From JAUIAI01 sp045106815 (lineage in GTDB: Bacteria > Pseudomonadota > Gammaproteobacteria > Burkholderiales > Burkholderiaceae_E): a DNA stretch of 64,000 nt. The stretch is taken from NCBI GenBank assembly GCA_045106815.1, contig JBGCFG010000041.1, forward strand, positions 1-64,000, written 5' to 3'. Below, piece after piece: positions 52,079-61,100 of the stretch. Position numbers and translations under genes: made by a program. How positions within the stretch are numbered: position 1 is the first letter of the stretch; each line of letters begins with the position of its first letter. The notes under the pieces are model-generated. The model ran no database searches and was not told the DNA's origin. It worked only from the letters and a program-made list of their open reading frames with translations.

Positions 52079-54315
52079 GATGCGGCACCCGCTGTCTGTG
52101 GGACAGCACGAGTATCTGGTCGCTCAATGACTTTGCGCTCGGCCGTCTCTGAGGCAGCGATCTCTCTTGCAACGCCCTTCTGCCCAGATAACGCATCGAG
52201 TACCTGACGCCTTGGGCCATCAAGCACCAACCGCCCCCCATCAATCACTAGCACCCGGCTCGCAAGATCCAGAACAGCTGGGCGGTGGGTCACCATGATG
52301 AGCGTGCAATCGCACGCAGCGACTCGAAGCTGCCTGAGAAACGCCAGCTCTGATTGCGCGTCCATGGAGCTGGTGGGTTCATCCATAAGCAAAATTTGCG
52401 GCTTGGTCACCAATGCCCTTGCCAGCGCGACAAGCTGTCGCTGACCACCTGACAAAAGATTGCCCATCTCCCCGACGGGCATTTCCCAGCCCAGCGGATG
52501 ATCAGCCACCAAACGGTCCAGACCCGTGAGAGCAGCCACTTCACTTAGGCGGGTGGCATCTGCATCGGTGCGTCCCATGAGAACGTTCTCACGCAGCGTT
52601 TCATTGAACAGGCGTGGCTCTTGCGACACAAAACCGATTGAGGGACGGTAGTCTGCAGGATCAAGCTGACGAAGATCCATACCGTCTACTTCAACCGTCC
52701 CCTGCGACGGCTGATACAAACCGGCCAGCAAACGCAACACGGTTGATTTGCCACTGCCGATACGGCCAAGAATCGCGAGCTTCTCACCTGGCTTCACCTC
52801 CAGGTTAATCTGACGCAGCACAAGCGGAGCCGCGCTGGGGTCAGGCGCAGGATAATTAAAACTCACGTCTTTCATCGCAAGGCGACCACGGAAAGACGGT
52901 GCCTGAAGATACGGACGCGACGCTTCGCGCTCCTGCGGCTGCGCCATCAAATGGTTCAGCGCTACAAGGGCCGCCCGAGCTGCCTGGTAGCGCGATGCCA
53001 AGCCAACCACGCTACTGAGCGGCGCAATCGCGCGCGCACCAAACATCACGCATGCAATCATCGAACCGGGCGACAACTCCTTTGCATCTATGAGATACAC
53101 GCCCCACACAAGAATGATGAGGGTAATGAGCTGCTGCGAAACCGCTGACACATTGGTCGTAATCGCAGAAACCCTGCGTGACCGTATTGCTGCAGCTGCA
53201 CTTGCAGCAGTGGCGGCCTCGAAGCGGCGTAGAAATTGCCCTTGCGCGCCACTCGCCTTGAGATCTTCCATCCCCTCAAGCGACTCAACCATCATGCCTT
53301 GCAAATCAGCCTGATGCTTCATGTTGGCCTGCATTGCCTTGCGCAGGGTTCTTTGCATGAGCAAAGCCATGATCACCAGAATTGGCACAGCAGCCACAAG
53401 GATCCAACCAATCGAACCACCAATGACAAACGCCATGCCAATGAACAGCAAGATGAATGGCAAGTCGGTAAAGGCAGATACGGTGGCAGAGGCGAAGAAC
53501 TCCCGTACGGTTTCTATCTGACTCATATGATGCGAATGCGCACCAACCGACGCCGGACGGTTCTCCATGCGCAAGCCGAGCGTTTGACGAAACAACATGG
53601 AGCCAAGCAGCATGTCTGCCTTTTTGCCGGCAGTATCAATGAGGTGGCTGCGTAACTGCCGGGCGATCAAATCAAACACCACCGCAATCAACCCGCCGGC
53701 CGCCAAGGCCCACAAAGTCACAAATGCCTGGTGCGGAATTACCTTGTCGAAAATGACTGCCGTCACCAGACCGGTGACTAGCATAAGCACATTGCTGAGC
53801 AATGCTGCGATCATGGTTGAGCGGTAATAGGGCAAGAAGCGCTTTAAAGTGCCCCATAACCAGTGACCACCAGACACCAATGTCCAGGGTGATGAATCAC
53901 CAGACGCTGTCGCAGCGTGTGACTGATCAAGCTGCGGCGTTGCCGCCAATATGAAGCCGCTGTAGCGGGCCTGCATTTCTTCGTCAGTCAAGCATTGGAT
54001 AACTGCTTGCTCGCCAGGCACTAACACTTTGAAGCGGCGAGGGTCATCAACTGACTCTGGCAAACGTGCCAGCAAGATGCAGGCGTCGGCATCGTTCAGG
54101 ATCAAGACCACGGGCATTAGCAGGCCGTGGATTTCATCAAGCGAGCGCTCCAGCACAGCGGCCCGAACACCTTTGTCCTGCAAGGCTCTGACAACATGGT
54201 CAGGTGACAGATCCGTTGGCAAACCAAGGTCTGCGAACAGCGCGGCCACTGAAATCGGCTGCCCATGATGGGCGAGCAACCAGCGGGCCGCCTCGGCCAG
54301 AGGTGGGTGACTCAT
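52075..54315 (-). CDS. Type I secretion ABC transporter (LapB/HlyB-like) with degenerate C39 domain
   Basis: The 746-residue protein has an N-terminal peptidase-C39-like domain (about 1-135) without the catalytic Cys, so it is a docking domain, not a protease. A transmembrane domain with about six helices follows (about 155-440), then the ATPase: Walker A GRIGSGKS at 517-524, signature LSGGQRQ at 621-627 and Walker B ILLMDEP at 641-647. This is the LapB/HlyB layout for exporters of large RTX-type proteins. It overlaps the OGT-like gene upstream and hlyD downstream by four bases each (ATGA), a clear operon. The expected substrate is the giant octapeptide protein 3 kb downstream. Confidence 0.93.
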   Translation of the reverse strand: MSHPPLAEAARWLLAHHGQPISVAALFADLGLPTDLSPDHVVRALQDKGVRAAVLERSLDEIHGLLMPVVLILNDADACILLARLPESVDDPRRFKVLVPGEQAVIQCLTDEEMQARYSGFILAATPQLDQSHAATASGDSSPWTLVSGGHWLWGTLKRFLPYYRSTMIAALLSNVLMLVTGLVTAVIFDKVIPHQAFVTLWALAAGGLIAVVFDLIARQLRSHLIDTAGKKADMLLGSMLFRQTLGLRMENRPASVGAHSHHMSQIETVREFFASATVSAFTDLPFILLFIGMAFVIGGSIGWILVAAVPILVIMALLMQRTLRKAMQANMKHQADLQGMMVESLEGMEDLKASGAQGQFLRRFEAATAASAAAAIRSRRVSAITTNVSAVSQQLITLIILVWGVYLIDAKELSPGSMIACVMFGARAIAPLSSVVGLASRYQAARAALVALNHLMAQPQEREASRPYLQAPSFRGRLAMKDVSFNYPAPDPSAAPLVLRQINLEVKPGEKLAILGRIGSGKSTVLRLLAGLYQPSQGTVEVDGMDLRQLDPADYRPSIGFVSQEPRLFNETLRENVLMGRTDADATRLSEVAALTGLDRLVADHPLGWEMPVGEMGNLLSGGQRQLVALARALVTKPQILLMDEPTSSMDAQSELAFLRQLRVAACDCTLIMVTHRPAVLDLASRVLVIDGGRLVLDGPRRQVLDALSGQKGVAREIAASETAERKVIERPDTRAVPQTAGAAS

Positions 54316-56225
54316 GAAAGCGTAACCTGATCAGGCTGGCGCTGACACCACTTATCGCTCAGTTGCTGATAGCCCGCTTCAATGTCGCGCACCAATGCGG
54401 GCACATCGAACAATTTGGATTGATGACCTGCCTCAAGAAGGTATCGCTTGTAGGCCTTCGCACGCGCTGGATTTCGGCCGAGCGCAATTGCGAGTTTTTC
54501 ATAGTCGGCAAGTGACTCCGTGATGAGCTCAGGCAAACCAACGGCCGTTAGCAATGAGCCAGCCATTCTGGAAATGTAGGTGCGGCCCGAGCGCGTCAGA
54601 ATCGGCGTTCCCATCCACAGTAGATCACTCGCGGTTGCACCAGCGTTGTAGGGAAAGGTATCCAGAAACAGATCGGCCAGCGCGTACCGTGCAAGGTATT
54701 CAGCAGGGGAGACCCGAGGCGCAAAGATCAATCGATCATGTGCAACCTCGTGCTGGCTCGCACAAGCGAGCAGATTTTCTCGTGAGACTGGGTTATCACC
54801 CAGCAACCACAAGACGCTGTCAGGCACCGCCTGAAGCGTTCGCATCCAGCTGCTAAAGACTTCCTCATTGAACTTATGATTGTTGTTGAATGAGCAATAG
54901 ACGAACTTGTCCTCCGGCAGATCATAATCTGACCGTTTGGGTGCGGGCGCTGGCTTTCGCTGGCGATCACACACCTGATAACAAGTCGGCACATACATGG
55001 GTTGCTCAGTGCAAAACTTCAAATACTCAGGTTGCATCACATAACGGTCGGCAATCATGTAGTCAACACCAGGCACTGCCGAAGTAGCCGGCAGTCCAAG
55101 ATATCCGATTTGAATCGGGGCCGGCCGATGCCCCAGAATCTGTGGTCGGGCGCCGCTACTTAAGCCTTGAAGGTCGATGAGAATGTCGATTTCCATTGAT
55201 GCAATCAGTCGCGCGGCATCGAGATCGCTTAGCTCGATGATGCGGACATGGTGATCCATTGCGGTGATGAGCCGCTGACGCTCTGCACTGCCGTCTTCGC
55301 GACTCCAGCAGAAGCCGTAAATCTCAAAACGCGTCCGGTCATGCAACTCGAGCAACTCGGGAATTAGCAGGCCCATGGCATGCAAACAGAAGTCACCCGA
55401 GAGATAACCTACTTTGAGCCGCTTGCCGGGCTTACGATTAACGTCGTGCAAGGGCGCATAAGTCGAGGGGGGCACTTTGTCGCGAATGTATCGATTAGCC
55501 GCTAACAATTGCAGCGCTGGATCATCCGACAGACTGAGCATCGCCAAAGCTGATGTGCCCATCAGTAACTGATTTTCGGTCAGGCCGCCAACTGGCTTAT
55601 AGACAGGCCACTTGCATTGCTTCTGACGAATGTGGACATAGTGTTGAATCACATCGGGTTGGTCGGCCTTGAGCATCAGGCTTTGGGTCATGCAGGTTTC
55701 AGCCTCTGCATAGCGGCGCTGCTGCTCAAGCAGGCGGGCGCGGTTGTTAATGGCGTGAAGCCTCAACTCCAGACTCAAAGCATCACTGCGCTGCTCGCCT
55801 TTCTCGCAAACCTGCTGCCATTGGGCAAGCGCCGCTTCCACTTGACCAAGGTGCTCCAGTTGATGCCCCAGATTCAAGCGTGCCTGATCAAACTCAGGCA
55901 AGAGCGACAGCGCTTGCTCGTATGAGGTTTTGGCATCAGCATGACGGCGCATCTGGCCCAGCACCGCACCGCGGTTGAACAAAGCAACATGCTGATAAGG
56001 CGACTGTGAATGCGCAAGCCACTGGTCGTATAAGGCCAGGGCATTTTCATCTTGGCCGGCGCTTTGATATTGCGCCGCACTGGCCATCAAGTCACCAATT
56101 GCCATTTGTCCGCTGGCAGCGCGCTTGAGCAATTGGTCCTGCGCGTCACCGTGAGCGGTCTGCAACACAGCGCCGGCGGACGCTAACGAAGAAGTGGCGG
56201 GCTTTAGCCCTTCAGATGAATTCAT
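54312..56225 (-). CDS. SPINDLY/OGT-type glycosyltransferase (TPR + GT41)
   Basis: The protein has 637 residues from ATG 56225; the frame is open to a TTG at 56276. Residues 60-220 contain TPR-like helical repeats (ALFNRGAVLGQMRRHADAKT, ARLNLGHQLEHLGQVEAALA). The GT41 catalytic part follows: RLKVGYLSGDFCLHAMGLL with the family's catalytic-region His, DILIDLQGLSSGARPQ, RPAPIQIGYLGLPATSAVPGVDYMIADRYV, YCSFNNNHKFNEEVFSSWMR and LFLDTFPYNAGATASDLLWMGTPILT. These enzymes transfer GlcNAc, fucose or other sugars to Ser/Thr of proteins in the cytoplasm. It is the first gene of the operon that encodes the type I exporter, so the substrate may be glycosylated before export. Confidence 0.88.
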   Translation of the reverse strand: MNSSEGLKPATSSLASAGAVLQTAHGDAQDQLLKRAASGQMAIGDLMASAAQYQSAGQDENALALYDQWLAHSQSPYQHVALFNRGAVLGQMRRHADAKTSYEQALSLLPEFDQARLNLGHQLEHLGQVEAALAQWQQVCEKGEQRSDALSLELRLHAINNRARLLEQQRRYAEAETCMTQSLMLKADQPDVIQHYVHIRQKQCKWPVYKPVGGLTENQLLMGTSALAMLSLSDDPALQLLAANRYIRDKVPPSTYAPLHDVNRKPGKRLKVGYLSGDFCLHAMGLLIPELLELHDRTRFEIYGFCWSREDGSAERQRLITAMDHHVRIIELSDLDAARLIASMEIDILIDLQGLSSGARPQILGHRPAPIQIGYLGLPATSAVPGVDYMIADRYVMQPEYLKFCTEQPMYVPTCYQVCDRQRKPAPAPKRSDYDLPEDKFVYCSFNNNHKFNEEVFSSWMRTLQAVPDSVLWLLGDNPVSRENLLACASQHEVAHDRLIFAPRVSPAEYLARYALADLFLDTFPYNAGATASDLLWMGTPILTRSGRTYISRMAGSLLTAVGLPELITESLADYEKLAIALGRNPARAKAYKRYLLEAGHQSKLFDVPALVRDIEAGYQQLSDKWCQRQPDQVTLS

Positions 56226-56364
56226 TGGACGGTCAATCAGCTTGGACAAAGCCAGTCTAGGATCGACTTGAGCCAATCAATCGCGCAATAAGATGGCGTG
56301 ATGGCAGCGAGTTTGCCGTCACACGGGCTGGATCAGCCACAAGCGGGTAGAACCGTCGCGGTGT

Positions 56365-57810
56365 TCAGGCGTGCAAAACACGGCCCGGCCTTGCACCGGT
56401 TGCCGATCCGGCATCCCAGACACGACGCCCATTGACCAACACGGTTTCGATTCCGGCGGCCGGTTGAGCCGGTTGCTCAAACGTAGCGCTATCAATGATG
56501 ACCGCCGGATCGAACAAAACAACATCGGCAAATGCACCTACTTGCAACAGTCCCCGGTCGGTCATACCGAAACGATTCGCGGGTAAGCTGGTCATTTTGC
56601 GAACAGCCTCTTGTAGCGAAAATAGTCCGAGGTCTCGGCTGTAGTGGCCAAGCACGCGCGGGAAGCTTCCCCAGGCGCGCGGATGGGGGTGTTGATCTCC
56701 GATGATGCCGTCGGAACCAATCATGGTGTGTTCATGCGAGAGAATTCGCTGAACATCTGCTTCATCCATCTGAAAGTAAATGGCACCGCCGGGCATCAAA
56801 CGTTCTGCCGCCTCGACGGGAGAGCAATTCATCTCGTGTGCCAGCTCGGCCAAATCACGCCCAGTGGCTTCCGGCATCACAGACGACCAGGTCACCATGA
56901 CTCTGGTCGCCTTCTGAACCCGGTCAGCTTGCAAGATGGTTGAACTGGCTGCATACGGATAAGCGTCGAGCCAGACCGTCTGACCCTGAGCGGCGGTATC
57001 GATTGCCGCGAGCGTTTCAACCGAGCGACCAAAGTTGGGGGAACCCACGCACTTGTGATGCGAAATGATCACTCTTACACCAGCCTCTGATCCAATCCGA
57101 AACGTCTCTTCAAGAGACAAATGGATGTCATTAGCCTCATCGCGCATATGGGTGACGTACAAACCATTGTGAGACGCCATGACCTTGCTCAAGGCAATCA
57201 GCTCGTCCGTGCTGGCAGCAGCCGCAGGCGGGTAGTACGTGCCTGTGGACATCCCGATCGCGCCATCAGACATTGCCTCGTCCAGCAAACGACTCATTTC
57301 AGTCAGCTCTGAGTTGTTAGCCGATTGGTTGAGATCAGTCATGGCAGCATGGCGCAGGCTTGTATGCCCGGCCAGACATACGCTGTTAACAGCCGCCGGG
57401 TCTTGCGTCAGGGCTGCAAAGTAGTCAGCAAACCGCTCAAAGCGATGACTCCCATCACGGCTCACGAGATTGAGGGGTGGCGGCCCGGGCGGCAGACCTG
57501 CAGGGGTGGGCGCGAGACTGATCCCGCAGTTACCGTTGACGACCGTCGTTACGCCCTGACTGATTTTGGGTGTTAGCAACGGCCCGGTAATGAGTTCGCC
57601 ATCGTCATGACAATGCGCATCAATGAAGCCTGGCGCCAGCGCCCGCCCGCGGGCATCGACGACAGTGCCTGCCCGATGCTCAGACAAATCGCCCAAGCCA
57701 GAGATTCGGTCGTCGGAGATGGCAAGGTCGGCAACGACAGGCGTGTTGCCGCTGCCATCGACCACCAGCGCCCCTCGAAAGATCAGGTCATGTTGTGTGC
57801 GATCGGTCAT
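56365..57810 (-). CDS. N-acyl-D-amino-acid deacylase family amidohydrolase
   Basis: The 481-residue protein has the metal-site motif GFIDAHCHDDGE (H-x-H), the D-aminoacylase Cys in NGNCGISLAP, His in YVTHMRDEA and ISHHKCVG, and Asp in MIGSDGIIGDQHPHPRAWGSFPRVLG. A split beta-sandwich domain (residues 8-60 and the C-terminal VLVNGRRVWD) surrounds the TIM barrel. The reaction is removal of an acyl group from N-acyl-D-amino acids, with possible roles in peptidoglycan-derived or exogenous D-amino acid use. It is 21 bases from the downstream end of the FKBP gene, so they may share a transcript. Confidence 0.9.
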   Translation of the reverse strand: MTDRTQHDLIFRGALVVDGSGNTPVVADLAISDDRISGLGDLSEHRAGTVVDARGRALAPGFIDAHCHDDGELITGPLLTPKISQGVTTVVNGNCGISLAPTPAGLPPGPPPLNLVSRDGSHRFERFADYFAALTQDPAAVNSVCLAGHTSLRHAAMTDLNQSANNSELTEMSRLLDEAMSDGAIGMSTGTYYPPAAAASTDELIALSKVMASHNGLYVTHMRDEANDIHLSLEETFRIGSEAGVRVIISHHKCVGSPNFGRSVETLAAIDTAAQGQTVWLDAYPYAASSTILQADRVQKATRVMVTWSSVMPEATGRDLAELAHEMNCSPVEAAERLMPGGAIYFQMDEADVQRILSHEHTMIGSDGIIGDQHPHPRAWGSFPRVLGHYSRDLGLFSLQEAVRKMTSLPANRFGMTDRGLLQVGAFADVVLFDPAVIIDSATFEQPAQPAAGIETVLVNGRRVWDAGSATGARPGRVLHA

Positions 57811-57831
57811 GTTAGGGCGCTGAAAAATGCA

Positions 57832-58560
57832 CTACTTAATTTCGATGAGCTCAACCTTGAACTTAAGGGTCGAGTTGGGCGGAATACCATTCGGTGTGCC
57901 TTGCGCACCATAGGCGAGGTCAGAGGGAATCACGACTTCCCAGGTTGACCCGGTAGGCATCAGCTGCAAAACCTCTTGCCACCCAGGAATCACCTGCCCG
58001 ACCCCAAATGTGGCTGGCTGATTGCGCTGATACGAACTGTCAAAGACCTGACCATCAATGAGTGTGCCCTCATAGTGCACAACTACCTGATCAGAAGCGG
58101 CAGGTTTTTTACCCTCGCCAGCGGTCAGCACCTTGTAGAGCAAACCGCTGGCAGTTTTCTGCACGCCTTCGCCTGCGCCATAAGTTTTTTGAAACTCCTT
58201 ACCGACTTCTAGGTTGGCCTTGGCGGACTCTGCTTGCTTTTCTGCCTGAATTTTGCGCTGAGCATCCAGCGCAGCAGACATTTCTTCGCGTGTCAGGCGC
58301 AGGTCTTTTTTGTCCAGCACATCTAACATGGCGCCTAACATGGCGGCTGAATCGATCTCGACATTGTCCTGCGCAAATCGATTGGCAATCTGCTGAGCGA
58401 TGTTGACGCCGACAGCATATGAGAATTGCTGTACCGGTGACTCCGGCTTACCCTCAAGCACGCCTTGAGCGAAAGCTTGCGGCGCAAGCGGGAGTGTCAG
58501 GGCAGTGGCAAAGGCGACTGTGGCAATGGCAGTTGCCGGTTTGAATTTAGTGGGGATCAA
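57832..58560 (-). CDS. FKBP-type peptidyl-prolyl isomerase, FkpA/Mip-like, exported
   Basis: The 242-residue protein has a Sec signal (cleaved near PQAFA-QG), an N-terminal dimerisation helix domain (FSYAVGVNIAQQIANRFAQD to AEKQAESAKANLEVGKEFQK) and a C-terminal FKBP domain. The latter has VVVHYEGTLIDGQVFDSSYQRNQPATFGVGQVIPGWQEVLQLM and IPSDLAYGAQGTPNGIPPNSTLKFKVELIEI. It would assist periplasmic folding. The start is TTG 58560; GGAGAG about five bases upstream supports it and no ATG precedes the signal. It lies after the terminator of the degQ-like gene and so should have its own promoter. Confidence 0.92.
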   Translation of the reverse strand: MIPTKFKPATAIATVAFATALTLPLAPQAFAQGVLEGKPESPVQQFSYAVGVNIAQQIANRFAQDNVEIDSAAMLGAMLDVLDKKDLRLTREEMSAALDAQRKIQAEKQAESAKANLEVGKEFQKTYGAGEGVQKTASGLLYKVLTAGEGKKPAASDQVVVHYEGTLIDGQVFDSSYQRNQPATFGVGQVIPGWQEVLQLMPTGSTWEVVIPSDLAYGAQGTPNGIPPNSTLKFKVELIEIK

Positions 58561-58704
58561 GAGGCTCTCCGTTGAATTTGACTTAATGCTGCCCGTGATT
58601 GGCGAGATTCACAACCGCAAGGACATATCGACCGGCTCAGTTGTAACCGGATTTAAGTATTCGATCCAAACAACCCTATCGATCGGTCTCGATGACAAAC
58701 AGGC

Positions 58705-58737
58705 AAAAAAAAAGCCCGGCGACAAAGTGGCCGGGCT
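58705..58737 (-). terminator. Strong intrinsic terminator of the DegQ-like gene
   Basis: On the minus strand AGCCCGGC and GCCGGGCT (58713-58720 with 58730-58737) form an 8-bp stem with a 9-base loop, followed by a run of nine T. It lies about 108 bases after the protease stop and before the FKBP gene. It is the clearest terminator in the window. Confidence 0.9.
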
Positions 58738-58845
58738 GAGCTCTCGGGGGAGAGGGGAAGGAGAAGACTTGATTATGGGTAGCACGCGTTGCGCGTTCGA
58801 CCCGGAGCTGCCTCGATGTGATGTCGAAATGGTCTCAATTTCATC

Positions 58846-59973
58846 TCAGCGCCCGCGGCTCTCAGCCAACGTGATCGTCACCGCCCGCTCCTGGCGCCCA
58901 CGCTGAACGGTCAGCGTCAGCGTGTCGCCAGCCTCGTATTGCTCAAGCACAGCATGCAGATCGTCGAGCGTGCGGATAGAGCGATCGGCTGCCTGCGTGA
59001 TGACGTCACCGGCAATGATCCGGCCATTGGCGCGTCGCAAGAATGGTCGTATCCCTGCCTGGTCAGCTGGCCCGTTACGGGCCACACCCAGAACGGCCAC
59101 CCCCGGCGGCAGACCGAGTGCTACCAGGAACCGGGGTGGAGCTAGCTCGATCCCGAGGGCGGGACGGTTGAAACGGCCGTCGCGAATCAGGCGCGGAATG
59201 ATGCGATTGACTTCATCGACCGGAATCGCGAAGCCGATGCCCACCGACGACCCCGAGGGACTAAAAATCGCGGTGTTGACACCAATTAGGCGGCCGGCCG
59301 AATCCAGTAATGGTCCACCTGAATTACCCGGATTAATCGCCGCATCGGTTTGGATGACACCGCGCAACGTGCGATTGTTGTCACTCGGGATTTCGCGTTC
59401 GAGTGCGCTCACAATGCCGCGTGTCATGGTCTGATCTAGCCCGAACGGATTGCCGATGGCATAAACATGCTGGCCAACCTGCAAATCAGCACTGCTGCCC
59501 AGCGCCAATGGTGTCAGCACCACATCTGTCGGACTGATTCTCAAAACAGCCAGGTCACGGTCAGGAAAAGCGCCGACCACCTCAGCCTCCCACTCACTTT
59601 GGTCTGCAAGCGTCACCAAAATCTGACTGCCTGCTTGAATCACATGAAAGTTGGTGACGATATGGCCCTGTTCGTCCCACACGAATCCTGTTCCTGAGCC
59701 ACCAGGCGTTTGCAAAATGCGCCTTGAAAACTGTCGCCGCGAATAAGAGACGGTATTGATGTGCACAACCGATGGTGATGCCACATTAAAGATACCAATG
59801 TCGCGGGATTCATCCTCAAACAATGCGTCTCTTGGCGTTACCGCTCTGAGCTCGGTTGACTCTTGCGTGGGTGTTGTCCGCGCAAAACTCACCGATATCA
59901 GGCAGGCTGCCAAGCACAACGCGAGCAAACTGCCATGGCCATTGAATCGGCCAGATCTTGCGTTTTCTTGCAT
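58846..59973 (-). CDS. DegQ/HtrA-like trypsin-fold serine protease with one PDZ domain
   Basis: From ATG 59973 the protein has 375 residues; AAAGGA eight bases upstream decides this start over the ATG at 60021. An N-terminal hydrophobic segment (SLLALCLAACLISVSFA) serves as signal or anchor. The catalytic triad is H110 (VTNFHV), D140 (DRDLAVLR) and S218 (GNSGGPLL). One PDZ domain follows (about 280-370: GVAVLGVARNGPADQAGIRP, IIAGDVITQAADRSIRTLDDL). This is the DegS-like single-PDZ layout. It is a periplasmic quality-control protease, perhaps membrane anchored. It ends in a strong terminator. Confidence 0.9.
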   Translation of the reverse strand: MQENARSGRFNGHGSLLALCLAACLISVSFARTTPTQESTELRAVTPRDALFEDESRDIGIFNVASPSVVHINTVSYSRRQFSRRILQTPGGSGTGFVWDEQGHIVTNFHVIQAGSQILVTLADQSEWEAEVVGAFPDRDLAVLRISPTDVVLTPLALGSSADLQVGQHVYAIGNPFGLDQTMTRGIVSALEREIPSDNNRTLRGVIQTDAAINPGNSGGPLLDSAGRLIGVNTAIFSPSGSSVGIGFAIPVDEVNRIIPRLIRDGRFNRPALGIELAPPRFLVALGLPPGVAVLGVARNGPADQAGIRPFLRRANGRIIAGDVITQAADRSIRTLDDLHAVLEQYEAGDTLTLTVQRGRQERAVTITLAESRGR

Positions 59974-60092
59974 ATTCTGCGTCCTTTCAGCTAAAGAGGT
60001 GAGCACCGCAAATTTGCTCAACCTGTAAACTTTTTCTCATGCAACGGTTCATCAACCAACCAAAATACCGGCTGCCCGCAAAGGAGCCCGTG

Positions 60093-60995
60093 TTGAGTCC
60101 GTCCGTCTTTTTCAGCGCTTTGATGATAATGATTGCCGTTTTACCGGCAAGTCATGCCATCGCAGACAAAGCGGTCGTGACAACCAACGCCGATGCACCC
60201 GGCAGTGTTGTCGTGTTAAATAAACCCTTCTCTCAAGTGTTGACGTGTTATGCCGGTATCAAGCCCTACTTTGACCGTGCGGCGGTAGGCCCAAGAACCA
60301 TTAGTTTCGATGGCGATCAATTAGCGATTGCTGGGAACGCACAGGTTGACAGTGGTCGCTTTAGTACAAGCGGGCACGACATCGTAAGAACAAATAACCA
60401 AACCAGCGCTACGCTGCATACCCACAGAGGCGCCAGGGGTGGCAAGCTATGGTTTGAACGCGACTTGAACGGTAAACTGATTAGCGCTGGCATCGTTCAC
60501 CGTCCGGGCGCAGATCGGATCGAGTGCGGTGATGAGTTCGCAACGCAATGGCTAGACGATGCGCTGCCCAAATCTTTTGGACGGGACGGACAGAAGCTCA
60601 CCTGGCAAACGGGCACCAACATTGCCTTGCAGTGCGTTCAATACGCCGGCACTGACCTGTCGGCCGCTCGCAATGAAACCCCTGAGATGGGCCAGTTACA
60701 CCGCAATCAAAACGGCGCACTGAGTCTCACACTAGCCGATCAGGCAAACACCATCATTAGCCTGTCACACACCGACGGGACAAACCGCAGCGCATCATTT
60801 GTTCATGAAACCGTCCGCGACGGTGGGCAGCGAATCTGGATTTCTCGGCGCGATACCGACGGGGAAATCGACGCTTTAACGCTGCGCTTTCGCTTCAACT
60901 ACAACTTGCTGGATCTTGAGCAGCGGCAAGCAGGGAAGCTAAGCATCCGCTGCGTACCAGCCCCTCTTGATCCGCGCCGGTTCGTCGACAGCTAA
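60093..60995 (+). CDS. Exported four-cysteine protein, paralogue of 62621-63538
   Basis: The start is taken as TTG 60093 because AAGGAG lies six bases upstream and a compact signal peptide follows directly (SVFFSALMIMIAVLPASHAIA). The frame is open to ATG 60039, which would add an unlikely N-terminal extension. The mature protein has about 275 residues and four Cys, in LTCYAG, RIECGDE, ALQCVQY and SIRCVPAPLDP. It shares the pattern F-S-Q-x-L-x-C-Y-x-G-x-K-P-Y and C-V-P-x-P-L-D-P with the lipoprotein encoded at 62621. I do not recognise the family. The four Cys suggest two disulfides. Confidence 0.65.
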   Translation: MSPSVFFSALMIMIAVLPASHAIADKAVVTTNADAPGSVVVLNKPFSQVLTCYAGIKPYFDRAAVGPRTISFDGDQLAIAGNAQVDSGRFSTSGHDIVRTNNQTSATLHTHRGARGGKLWFERDLNGKLISAGIVHRPGADRIECGDEFATQWLDDALPKSFGRDGQKLTWQTGTNIALQCVQYAGTDLSAARNETPEMGQLHRNQNGALSLTLADQANTIISLSHTDGTNRSASFVHETVRDGGQRIWISRRDTDGEIDALTLRFRFNYNLLDLEQRQAGKLSIRCVPAPLDPRRFVDS

Positions 60996-61100
60996 GCGGG
61001 CCCCGGTATCGGAACGGTGCATCCCAACAAGCATGGGATACTTTGGCGCCCGGCCTCTTGGCCAATTTGCCGACTGGCCCGATGGTGACCGTAGCGCTCT

